Below, piece by piece: positions 31,691 to 41,100 of a DNA stretch of 64,000 nt; position 1 is the first letter of the stretch; each line of letters starts with the position of its first letter. The notes below the pieces were generated by a model, which had not been told where the DNA came from, ran no database searches, and worked only from the letters and a program-made list of their open reading frames with translations. The position numbers were made by a program, and so were the translations under genes. This DNA is from Pseudomonas tremae (GTDB taxonomy: Bacteria; Pseudomonadota; Gammaproteobacteria; Pseudomonadales; Pseudomonadaceae), in assembly GCF_001401155.1 (NCBI RefSeq), contig NZ_LJRO01000153.1, positions 124,001-188,000 on the forward strand. The letters run 5' to 3'.

Positions 31691-32647
31691 TCACCAGCCC
31701 CAACGTGACCGCAAGCGATCAACCCAGCTGGCGGCTGGCATGCTGCGCAATGGCGCACGCATGGCCTCCACAATCGCATTGCCAAGGGCATGGAATGTAA
31801 AGCGTTCCTGAACCAAAGTCTGCCCGTTACGCGAGATTTCGCTGGCAAGTTCGGCGTTATCCCGCAATTGTGCCAGTTTTTCACGCAGTTCGGGAATGTC
31901 GCGGTAGAGCACGATATTGCGCATATCCTCAAAACCCAGTGCGCGGTTTTCTTCAGCACCCTGGTCAAAAGCGAACAGCACACACCCGCAGGCCATGGCT
32001 TCGAAATTCTTGATCATGTATTCGCCCATGCCGACATCGGCACTGACGAAAAAACGGATCCGGTTCAGGGTGTCGCAATATTCTTCCCCGGACTTGGTGC
32101 GCGTTACCAGCAGGTTTTCGACCTGCCCCAACTCATCCAGCAGAGCCTTGCGGCCACTGTAGGCGACGCTGTTGGTGCTGCCGACAAACGCCAGCTCGAT
32201 GTCGCGCTCGCGGCTTTGCAACTGCAGCAGGCTCTGGTCATAGCCCTTAGGCACAAAGACTGCGTCGAAGCCCTCTTCACGCAGGCGTTCGCTGACCATG
32301 AACCCCGAGCAGATAACTCTGACCCACGGCAGCTTGCGATAGTGCGCGCTGAACTTGCCGGTGTATTTGCAAGGGATGTAGTTCTGGTAAGCGTCGTGCT
32401 CGAGGATGACCAGATTGGGAATCGTGCGGATGAACGCGACCTGGCGCACTTCCTGTTTGAAACGCAGAAAAAACACGATCCGGTCGTAACGGCCGACGTC
32501 CACTTCGCGACGGAAATAGCTGCGCAGGTTGCGCTGCTCGTCGGAACTCAGCCAGCGCACATCGCATTCGCAATGGGCGGCGATGCCCTCGTAAAGACGG
32601 TCCAGAATGGCACGCTGCTCTTTCTGGACCAGAAGTAGGACTTTCAT
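31691..32647 (-). CDS. Ssg/CgeB-like glycosyltransferase
   Basis: A 318-residue GT-B enzyme. The C-terminal half has the group 1 pattern VGMGEYMIKNFEAMACGCVLFAFDQG and the N-terminal half MKVLLLVQKEQRAIL. It resembles CgeB-like/DUF3880 glycosyltransferases. Its position next to the DnpA-like deacetylase matches Ssg of P. aeruginosa, which is needed for surface polysaccharide and phage sensitivity. Thirty bases separate it from the deacetylase gene. Sugar and acceptor unknown. Confidence 0.7.
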   Translation of the reverse strand: MKVLLLVQKEQRAILDRLYEGIAAHCECDVRWLSSDEQRNLRSYFRREVDVGRYDRIVFFLRFKQEVRQVAFIRTIPNLVILEHDAYQNYIPCKYTGKFSAHYRKLPWVRVICSGFMVSERLREEGFDAVFVPKGYDQSLLQLQSRERDIELAFVGSTNSVAYSGRKALLDELGQVENLLVTRTKSGEEYCDTLNRIRFFVSADVGMGEYMIKNFEAMACGCVLFAFDQGAEENRALGFEDMRNIVLYRDIPELREKLAQLRDNAELASEISRNGQTLVQERFTFHALGNAIVEAMRAPLRSMPAASWVDRLRSRWGW

Positions 32648-32677
32648 GGTTTTCCTTGCAGTACTGCGCCTGCTGAA

Positions 32678-34117
32678 TCAGATATCACGGCTGCACCAGA
32701 ACAGCTCGTGTCGTCGCACAGCTTTACGGAAGAATTCGTTTTCACCTTCGGCCGGCCAGCGCCGCCCCGCCAGAACGCGCTGTAATGCACGGCGCATGCG
32801 GCGCTTGAAAGGCATGCGCGGCAGCAGGTCATGCATCATGCCCAGCGCCATCGCCTTGTCCCGTTGCGTCGCCACCGACAGCTGAAGGCTGTAAGGCACC
32901 AGCGGCAATCGGGCATCGAACACCGGGGGCAGGCTGATACCTGTGTACGCATCGCCCATCGGCCAGCGGTCATTGTCATGCAGGTGGTTGGCGTAACCGA
33001 GTATCAGCTGCGGCTGCCACTCAAGGCCGACCAGCGCCTCACGCACTGCTGCCTGGGCGCAGATATGATCGGGGTGTGGATCAATGGCCGGATGCGGCAT
33101 GACAATTACTTCGGGACGGGCCTTGAGGATCAGCGCGCGCAGGTCGGCGAGCAGGTTGTTCCAGGTCGGCTGGCCGTCGTCGCCGGGCAATGGCAGTGTG
33201 TTGAATTGGCGGAATAACCGGGTATCGGTCAGATCAGCCTCTCGCGAGCCGACAGGCACATCCGGCGCCGCCTGCATGGCAGGCAGTTGCAGGCAGAAAT
33301 AGCCCAATTGCACACACTGCGATTCCGGCACGCCACCCCAACGGGCAACGCCGATACTGTCCCATGCCCGCAAGCGGCCTTTCATGCGCGCAGCCTCGGC
33401 GCGCTCCATACCCATCTGCTGATAATGTTCGGCTTCAATTTCACCGGCAGTCAGCGTGACAATCCACGCTTCCTCGGCTTGGCTGTACAACCCGAAAGCG
33501 GCAAGTTCGGCATCGTCGGCGTGCGGCGCGATGACCATGACACGCTGTTTGCGTGCATCCGGCTGACGAAACAGCCAGAGACGCGGCGTGCCGGTCAAAC
33601 GGCAGAAACGCCCACGCAGGTGCAGCGCACCGCCAGCCAGTGAATCCCCCAGACCAGTCAGGTTCAGGTACCGAACGCCGCCGACGCCGCGCTCGAAAGC
33701 CTGCCGGTCCTGCACATCAAACCCGCGAAGCTCGACGAACGGATCGAGAAAACGGCCCAGCCACGTACTGTCGATTGTCAGCGCCAGCACCAGCGTCTCG
33801 TCGCCGGTCAGTGACAGCGGCGCTTCCAGCAACAGCTTGCCACCCTGCAGGCGTACGCCGGGCACTTCGGCATCGGCCGGAAAATTGTACTGATAGTCAT
33901 CGGCTGGCGAATAAAACAGATGGTCGGCGAACCACGCCTCGTGTGCGACCCATGCGCAAACGGCCAGAAGCGGCACCAGCCACCAGGCCACCAGTGCGCC
34001 AAGCACGATAAGCGCCAACAGCCCACCCAGCAGCACCAGCCGTTTGTTACGGCGATGGCGCTTGAGCAATTGCTGCTTGCGGCTCAAATCTGGAACACCG
34101 GAACGGGATTGCACCAT
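32678..34117 (-). CDS. dnpA: PIG-L/LmbE deacetylase (DnpA-like)
   Basis: A 479-residue protein with one or two membrane segments near the N-terminus (about residues 28-60). A beta-rich region comes next, then a PIG-L deacetylase domain from about residue 190. The domain shows the zinc motif APHADDAE and later MPHPAIDPHPDHI. Related enzymes remove N-acetyl groups from sugars; DnpA of P. aeruginosa affects LPS and antibiotic tolerance. Its first 34 bases overlap the Mig-14-like gene. The exact start is uncertain because no other in-frame start stands out. Confidence 0.8.
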   Translation of the reverse strand: MVQSRSGVPDLSRKQQLLKRHRRNKRLVLLGGLLALIVLGALVAWWLVPLLAVCAWVAHEAWFADHLFYSPADDYQYNFPADAEVPGVRLQGGKLLLEAPLSLTGDETLVLALTIDSTWLGRFLDPFVELRGFDVQDRQAFERGVGGVRYLNLTGLGDSLAGGALHLRGRFCRLTGTPRLWLFRQPDARKQRVMVIAPHADDAELAAFGLYSQAEEAWIVTLTAGEIEAEHYQQMGMERAEAARMKGRLRAWDSIGVARWGGVPESQCVQLGYFCLQLPAMQAAPDVPVGSREADLTDTRLFRQFNTLPLPGDDGQPTWNNLLADLRALILKARPEVIVMPHPAIDPHPDHICAQAAVREALVGLEWQPQLILGYANHLHDNDRWPMGDAYTGISLPPVFDARLPLVPYSLQLSVATQRDKAMALGMMHDLLPRMPFKRRMRRALQRVLAGRRWPAEGENEFFRKAVRRHELFWCSRDI

Positions 34118-34980
34118 CGATCCTTATACTCGCGGTCGGCACGGCCAAAGGAAAAACGTAGCGACTTGCCCAAGGCGCGAGCGTCTTCCCAGGCGGACTG
34201 GGTGTTGACGAAGCTCAGCACGCTGCCCGGACTGAAATCCCGGGTTTCAGGATCTACGCCGCCATTGACGTACTCGACGCTGACCCACTGCGGCGCTTCA
34301 ACGCGATACACCAGTTGAATGGCGACCGGGGCATCGTTGAGAAACACCACAGAGCCGATCAGCAGTTCGCGCAGCAGTTCGATAACCTCGGCCTTGTGCC
34401 GGGCGCCAGTGGCCGCAAAGCCCCAGCGACGCTGAAACAGATCGCAATACATGCTTGCCAGTTCGGCACTGCCGAACTCGCTGACCGGCCGCACCGTACC
34501 ACCCGCCTCTTCCAGCAAACGCAGTTCGCGACGCTGGTTGTAACGAAACTTTTTGGACAACTCTTCAGGCGTACGCGCCATCGCCAGCGATTCGGCCTGC
34601 GGCTTGAAGGTGCTGACCCGGCCTTCGTTAAGCGCGGAGACGTAGCGAGCCTGGTGGCGAACCGGCACCTGAACGTCTTCAGCCATCGGCAGAATCAGCT
34701 CGGCATTGCCCAGATCGAACAGACCTTTCTTGCCGTGACGTTTCAGCTCGTCCTTGGACAGCGCCATTGAGCGCCCCCAGGTAGCAATTGCTGCCTTCAA
34801 CTCACCGCCCTGCTCCCACGCCAGATAGCGCACGGGTATACCGGCAAGCCCTGAAAGACGCTCAACCACCAGCGGGTGCGTGGCGACACTGCCGCCAAAA
34901 CGTTGCCATGCCTGCTCGTAGGCGGCCGCATCGATTTGCACCCAGCCACGTTCACGCCAGCCTCTGAACCGGTTGAGCAT
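34084..34980 (-). CDS. Mig-14-like acyltransferase-fold protein
   Basis: A 298-residue protein of the Mig-14/GNAT-like family. Typical blocks are KKFRYNQRRELRLLEEAGG, YCDLFQRRWGF, and the end RFSFGRADREYKDRWCNP. Mig-14 proteins help resist antimicrobial peptides and in P. aeruginosa lie in the core cluster. The ATG at 34980 shares its A with the stop of the preceding glycosyltransferase (TGATG). It is soluble, presumably acting at the inner face of the membrane. The acyl donor is unknown. Confidence 0.8.
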   Translation of the reverse strand: MLNRFRGWRERGWVQIDAAAYEQAWQRFGGSVATHPLVVERLSGLAGIPVRYLAWEQGGELKAAIATWGRSMALSKDELKRHGKKGLFDLGNAELILPMAEDVQVPVRHQARYVSALNEGRVSTFKPQAESLAMARTPEELSKKFRYNQRRELRLLEEAGGTVRPVSEFGSAELASMYCDLFQRRWGFAATGARHKAEVIELLRELLIGSVVFLNDAPVAIQLVYRVEAPQWVSVEYVNGGVDPETRDFSPGSVLSFVNTQSAWEDARALGKSLRFSFGRADREYKDRWCNPVPVFQI

Positions 34981-36110
34981 CAGACCCCCGCCGTCAGGCT
35001 GGAGACTTGCGGCAAGCGCCAGAACACGTCGCGCACGGCATGGTCGGAAAACCGCTCGCGCAGACGCAGCAACATGCGTTCGGCACAATCCTGACGCTGC
35101 TCGGCATCCAGGCCAGCCATATGTACCAGGCCGTTTGCCAGGCTATGAATATCGCCGAGCGGGAACAACAGGCCGACATCCTCGACCACTTCCTTCGCGC
35201 CACCGCACGAGGTCGCCACCAGTGGCACACCGGCGACCATCGCCTCCAGCAAAACCATGCCGAACGGTTCGTGATCCGAGCTCAGGGCGAAGACGTCGAA
35301 CGCCTTGAAGTAACGGCGTGCGTCAGCCACCTGTCCGAGAAACAGCACCTGCGCGCCGATGCCCAGCTCCAGGGCGAGTGCCTTGAGGTCTTCTTCAAGA
35401 CGACCCTTGCCGAGAATCACCAGTTGGCTGTTCTCGGGAAGATTGGGCAACGCCTCGGCAAAACCGCGCAACAGCGTGGCCTGATCCTTGTCGGGATGCA
35501 GACGGCCGACGTTGGCCACGATCCACGCAGAAGGTGAAAGCCCCAGCTCGGCACGCGCATCTTCCGGGGAAAACTGGCTGCCTTGCAGTTGCTCGATATC
35601 AATACGGTTGTATAAGGTCTGAATACGCTCGGCCGGCCACTTGGGCAGGCTGCTGCGCATGTCGTCACGAACGGCGTCAGACACCCCGAGCAGGCTCAGG
35701 CGCTTGCGAAACAGCGTGGCGAACAGCTTGCGCGAACGGCGCTTGTAGTCGCCAAACGCATGGTGCACGCCGATCACCGGCAGACTCGTGGCCAGCAGTG
35801 CGATGTAGACCGGCTTGAAGCGATGCGCAATGCAAAAGCTGAAGCTGCGCGTGGCGGCGATCTTGCGCAAGTCACGGATGGCGCCCAGCTTGAGGCCACG
35901 AATGGCACTGGAGCTGTACTCCATGAACAGCACTTCGTCCGAACCGCAATCAGCGACCACATCGGGGTCGGCGGCACCGGTCAGAAATACCGTTGTGACC
36001 CGATATCCCTTGCCGGCGAACAGGCTGGCGTATTGCCGTGCGCAGTCCAGAAAAGGCCCGTCATAGCCATGACAGAACTGCAGTACGTGACGTTCAGCCG
36101 AGCGTGTCAT
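34980..36110 (-). CDS. wapH: Core glycosyltransferase of the GT4 family (WapH-like)
   Basis: A 376-residue GT-B enzyme. The acceptor side begins LQFCHGYDGPFLDCARQYA, and the donor side shows VANVGRLHPDKDQATLLRGF, VILGKGRLEEDL and the EX7E motif in DHEPFGMVLLEAMVAG. By position it matches WapH of P. aeruginosa, thought to add an outer-core glucose. Overlaps the carbamoyltransferase gene by 17 bases upstream and the Mig-14-like gene by one base downstream. The symbol rests on synteny. Confidence 0.75.
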   Translation of the reverse strand: MTRSAERHVLQFCHGYDGPFLDCARQYASLFAGKGYRVTTVFLTGAADPDVVADCGSDEVLFMEYSSSAIRGLKLGAIRDLRKIAATRSFSFCIAHRFKPVYIALLATSLPVIGVHHAFGDYKRRSRKLFATLFRKRLSLLGVSDAVRDDMRSSLPKWPAERIQTLYNRIDIEQLQGSQFSPEDARAELGLSPSAWIVANVGRLHPDKDQATLLRGFAEALPNLPENSQLVILGKGRLEEDLKALALELGIGAQVLFLGQVADARRYFKAFDVFALSSDHEPFGMVLLEAMVAGVPLVATSCGGAKEVVEDVGLLFPLGDIHSLANGLVHMAGLDAEQRQDCAERMLLRLRERFSDHAVRDVFWRLPQVSSLTAGV

Positions 36111-37851
36111 AGGTTTCGACGCCCTCTTTGACCACCAGGATGTCTTCCATGATCAGGTACTCGAGGTCCGAGCCGAAGAACATGTTCAGGGCATCGGTGG
36201 GCGAGCAGATCATTGGCTCTCCTCGGCGGTTGAGCGAGGTGTTCAGCGACACGCCGTTACCGGTCAGGCCTTCCAGCGCCTTCATCATGTCGTAGTAGCG
36301 CGGGTTGTACTCGCGCTTGAGCACCTGAGCGCGAGAAGTCCCGTCTTCGTGGACGACTTCCGGCACGCGGGTCTTCCATTCTTCTGCGACTTCGAAGGTG
36401 AAGGTCATGAACGGCGCAGGGTGATCGATCTTGATCATCTGCGGCGCAACGGTGTCGAGCATCGACGGGCAGAAAGGCCTCCAGCGCTCGCGGAACTTGA
36501 TCTGATGGTTGATGCGGTCGGCCACACCGGTCACGCTCGGGCAACCGATGATCGAACGACCGCCCAGCGCGCGCGGGCCGAACTCCATGCGCCCCTGGAA
36601 CCAGGCAACCGGGTTGCCCTTGACCATGATCTCGGCAATACGCTCTGGCGTATTGTCGATCTGACGCCAGACCGGCTTGCTCGGGTGACGGGCGCAGGCC
36701 GCGATCACGTCCTCGTTGCTGTACGAGGGGCCGAGGTAGACGTGTTCCATCTTCTCGACCGGCACACCACGGGCATGCGACACATAGGCTGCAGCGCCCA
36801 CTGCCGTACCGGCATCGCCCGAGGCTGGCTGAACGAACAGCTCCTTGACCTCGGGACGGGCAATGATGCGCTGGTTCAACTTGACGTTTAGCGCACAGCC
36901 ACCAGCGAAAGCGATCTTGCCGGTTTCTTTGAGGATGTCACCCAGGTAGTGGTCCATCATCTGCAACGCCAGCTTTTCGAACAGCGCCTGCATGCTGGCG
37001 GCGTAGTGGATATACGGCTCATCAGCCACATCGCCGACACGCTTGGGGCCAAGCCATTCGATCAGCTTCGGCGAGAAGTAGAAGCCCTTGCCGTTCTCTT
37101 TATAGCGACGCAGGCCGATGACGTTGGCCAGTTCGGTATTGATGATCAGCTCGCCGTTTTCGAAGGTAGCCAGACGCGAGAAGTCGTACTTGCTGGCATC
37201 GCCATACGGCGCCATGCCCATCACCTTGAATTCGCCGTCGAGCATTTCGAAACCGAGAAATTCGGTGATCGCGCCGTACAGCCCGCCCAGCGAATCCGGG
37301 TCGAAGAATTCCTTGATCTTGTGGATCTTGCCGTTTTCGCCGTAGCCGAAGAAGGTCGTGGCGTATTCACCCTTGCCATCGATGCCCATGATCGCGGTTT
37401 TCTCGGTAAAACCGGAGCAGTGGTAAGCGCTGGAGGCGTGGGCCAAGTGGTGTTCGACCGGCTCGATCTTGATCTTTTTCGGATCGAAACCCAGTTGCTC
37501 CAGGCACCAGACGATCTTGTTGCGATAACGCTTGTAGCGGCGATTGCCCATCAGCAGCGCATCAAGTGCGCGATCCGGGGCGTACCAGTAACGCTTGGCG
37601 TAGTGCCAGCGTGCCTTGCCGAACAGGCTGATAGGGGCGAAGGGAATAGCCACCACATCGACGTCCGACGGCTTGATGCCTGCCTGTTCCAGACAGAACT
37701 TCGCCGACTCGTAGGGCATGCGGTTCTTTGCATGTTTATCACGAACGAAACGCTCTTCCTCGGCCGCTGCTATCAGCTTGCCGTCGATGTAAAGCGCTGC
37801 GGAAGGATCATGGCTAAGGGCGCCGGACAGGCCAAGGATCGTCAATGCCAC
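36094..37851 (-). CDS. Carbamoyltransferase for LPS heptose
   Basis: A 585-residue NodU/CmcH-type O-carbamoyltransferase. The N-terminal half is a Kae1-like ATPase domain (LGLSGALSHDPSAALYIDGK, VEHHLAHASSAYHCSGF, IMGIDGKGEYATTFFGYG) and the C-terminal part carries FGPRALGGRSIIGCP and SLNTSLNRRGEPM. In P. aeruginosa the enzyme at this position (WapO) adds the 7-O-carbamoyl group to heptose II. GTG start. First minus-strand gene of the left half of the core cluster; the toxin-like gene begins divergently on the other side of a 301-base gap. Confidence 0.88.
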   Translation of the reverse strand: MALTILGLSGALSHDPSAALYIDGKLIAAAEEERFVRDKHAKNRMPYESAKFCLEQAGIKPSDVDVVAIPFAPISLFGKARWHYAKRYWYAPDRALDALLMGNRRYKRYRNKIVWCLEQLGFDPKKIKIEPVEHHLAHASSAYHCSGFTEKTAIMGIDGKGEYATTFFGYGENGKIHKIKEFFDPDSLGGLYGAITEFLGFEMLDGEFKVMGMAPYGDASKYDFSRLATFENGELIINTELANVIGLRRYKENGKGFYFSPKLIEWLGPKRVGDVADEPYIHYAASMQALFEKLALQMMDHYLGDILKETGKIAFAGGCALNVKLNQRIIARPEVKELFVQPASGDAGTAVGAAAYVSHARGVPVEKMEHVYLGPSYSNEDVIAACARHPSKPVWRQIDNTPERIAEIMVKGNPVAWFQGRMEFGPRALGGRSIIGCPSVTGVADRINHQIKFRERWRPFCPSMLDTVAPQMIKIDHPAPFMTFTFEVAEEWKTRVPEVVHEDGTSRAQVLKREYNPRYYDMMKALEGLTGNGVSLNTSLNRRGEPMICSPTDALNMFFGSDLEYLIMEDILVVKEGVETYDTLG

Positions 37852-38152
37852 TAGGGTCTAGCCTCTTTGTCTGCACACAGGCGCATCGCGCCCGAGAAAA
37901 GGTGTGCCCCCGCACAGCGGGCTGAGGGCAGCTAAAGGGCGGGATTATAACGTAATGGCCGAGGATTGGCTCGGCGGCCTGAAATGTCGCCGCTGACTCC
38001 CGCCAGGCGGTGTACGAAACGTCTCTTTCACTGCACTCAATATTTATCTACGACGTGCCGCCGCTTGCTTCTGATTAATTGAGGCCTTTAGTCGCTGGCC
38101 ACGAAGGCCGCGCATCAAACCTCAGCGCATCAAGCGCAATGGAAAGCCTGTC
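37852..38152. other. Divergent intergenic region upstream of the toxin-like gene
   Basis: No gene and no repeat. I looked for a HrpL promoter (GGAACC, 15-16 bases, CCACNNA). A CCACGAA at 38,099-38,105 has no GGAAC half at the right distance, so none is claimed. A GGAAAG ribosome-binding site lies at 38,140-38,145, just before the toxin start. Confidence 0.6.
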
Positions 38153-41100
38153 ATGACGCAAACGCTGCCCCTCTCATTCCCCGATCCATCTCCCCTGACG
38201 CCCGTTCCGCTTAAGCCCGCCGGCACCTGGCCTGCTGCTGCCGCTGCACTGCAAAGGCTCGATGAGCTGCGCACCGTTCTGGCCGGCGAACTGCAAGCGC
38301 TGCCCACACCTGCCGATTCCTTGCTGATCGCCCTGGAGGGCTCTGACGTTTCGGAGCGCGAGCTGGAAATCTTCAGCCTGCTGCAACAGGTCGATGACTA
38401 CTGGACAGCCTCTGGCGAAACCGGTGAAAGCCGCCGCGAGCGGCTTGTACCTGCCTTACAGCGAGCCCTGCGCGATGAAGCCTGTGTGCGCATCCACGAG
38501 CGCGATATTGAGAGCGGCTACCTTGTTTGCCTGCCCGACTCGCCCGATAACCCGCAAGGCGCAGCGCTCACCTATTCCTCACTGCGGCTGCAGTTGCATG
38601 ATGACGAACAGGTCGAAATGGCTGGTGTGCTGGCAATATCCAAGGAGCAAGGGCTTACGCTGCTCATGCTGCCAGGCCTTGGCATCATGGGGTTTGCCAC
38701 GCAACCCATGATGCTCGCAACCCTCGCACGCTGGCTTAACACGCCGACCCTGCGGGATGCGCTGCTGAACAATGTGGAGAAACATCATCAGGATCGACTG
38801 GCCGAGATAAACCAGGACGCCGACCTGTTTCTGGAACCGTTCATTGCCGACGACGTGCATTTACAGCCCGTTACAAACGCACCCTTCACTCATGCTTTCG
38901 ACAGGCTGCTCGACAAACAGCGCAACGACATCCGTTACGCCTGCGAACAGCCAGGCATCGCAGATAGCCAGACGCGCCAGTCGCTGATCAACGAGGCTAT
39001 CAGCATGCCTGGCCTTTTTGGCCCTGCAGCAATGCTCGAACTGCGGGAGCTGACCAACACACAGCGTCAGTACCATCGGGCCATGCCGGAATGGATGAAG
39101 ATTGCCAGCGAGGCCGACCTGCAGACTTATGCCGCACACCTGCAACGCTATGACGAAGCTCATACAGCGATGCTCAGTGTAATGGCCGGCGCTGCGTCCC
39201 CAGAGCAGTTTGCCGACATGCAATTGCGTGCGCGGATTGCCGATGACCTGGGCCATGACCTGGACCCACATGCGTTGACCATCGATACACTTCGCACAAT
39301 ACCGGCAACGAGCGAGACCTACCGCGTGAAACTCACGCTGGTCAAACTGGCACTCTACGGCCTGCATCCGGGTGACGAGGTTGCAGGTTCGAACTTCCTC
39401 GATCAGACCGTCATCACCCTCAATAGCCAACCGCTGGACACCGCGTACTCGTCCTTGAGCCCGGCCTACCTTGCAGAATTGATCGATGAACTCGACCTGC
39501 GGGCAAGTTTTGGCGATTTTCAGCGCACTGTCTGTCAGCAAGAGCACAGCCGGAAGACTCTACGCGCACTGGCGCGCTCCCGACTGACCACGCTTGGCTG
39601 GGCGGCCAGGATGCAGGGGCATATCCAGCCTGCTGATTTCACCATTGTCGCAGCGCTGACAAGCCCCACAGAGCGGGCTTCTGATCCCGCATTAAGTGTG
39701 CAGCAGATCCGATTGAACGACAGCAGCTTGATGGCCAGGTTATTGGTGTTTCGCAAGCAGGACGCCCAAGGCCAGACGCAGCGGCTGATCCTGGTCGCAA
39801 CCGATGCACCCGGGCAGCAGTATTTCAAGGCCTTCGACACTGAAACCCAATTGCTCCACGAAGTGGTCGGCTGGACCGCATCGCCCTCAATGACAACCTA
39901 TCTGCTCGATCAGGTAGAGGTCGCTGCCCGACCAGCCTTGGCAGAGCGGCTGACGGCCCTTGCGCTCAAGCCCCAGCCTTCGACAAATTTCATCCGGTTC
40001 ATCGATCATGCCGACTGCGACTCGGCCCTGCTCGGTTTCATCGACGAACAAACTCGCGTGCTGCTCTCCGAAACCGCCCGCCACACCCCGGACTGGTATC
40101 TGCACGCCAGTCGCGCTCAGCGCCGTGAACTGCTGGCGCTCGAGCAAGCCATCGGCGGCGCACTCTACAACTATCAGGCCCAGCCGCACACACAGGTTCA
40201 GCCGTTCAAGGACTATGTACACCAGCGTGCCAGCCAGCAGATCGGCACCCTGTTGAACGTGCCTTCAGGCACGGTAGATCCCGACCTGATCGTGATCACC
40301 AGCGAGCGCGAAACACTGACTTACACACAAATGCTGCTCAATGGTTATGACGACAGCATCGACCCAATCCGCGCTGGCGCGGCCACCCACGCGACCTTCA
40401 GTGGCCCGACAGGCATCGACCTGAGCGCGCTGTCACCAGCAGCCGTAGCAGGTTCGGTACGCGGCCAGTGGCTGGCCGACGACTACATTGCCTTGATCAG
40501 AGGCACACTGCTGAACAGTGAAAGCGCTGGCTATGCCTACCGGCGGCAGTTCAGCGTGTTGATCACCCAGCTGCAGATGAAGGCTGCGGCACTGCGTAGC
40601 GTACTGAAGGGCCATATCGAAGCGGCGCACTATGCCTGGCTGAAACAATCGCTGGATAACGCCCACCTGAGCGACCCGGCATCACGCGAGCAATATCCGC
40701 TCTACCCCTTGCAAGTGCATGTGGATAAACCCCTTATTGGCTCGGGATTGAGCGATATAGACCAACTGGTTATCCCCAGCCCGCTACTCACCCACATAGA
40801 AACCGTTCAGGGCTGCCTGATAATCCTCCCGACCCGGATCCGACACGCTGCACTGCTCTACACGCCGCAGGCGCCTGACGGGATCGAGTTTCGTCTGTTC
40901 AGCGACTTCGTACGCTCGCTGGGCAGCGAAGGCATGATCGATTACTACAAGGACCGCTGCCGGATCAAGGCACGCAGGACGCTGGCTTTCTTCCTGCGCG
41001 ACATGCAGCAAGGCAATGCCAACAAACCACCGGTCATTCCCAAGGCATTCATTTCAGACATGGCCGACACCTGCTTCAACCGGCCGCTGGAGCGCCGGTT

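Noticed and set aside
38077..38105. Possible HrpL promoter in front of the toxin-like gene
   Set aside because: CCACGAA fits the -10-like half, but no GGAACC-like half lies 15-16 bases upstream.
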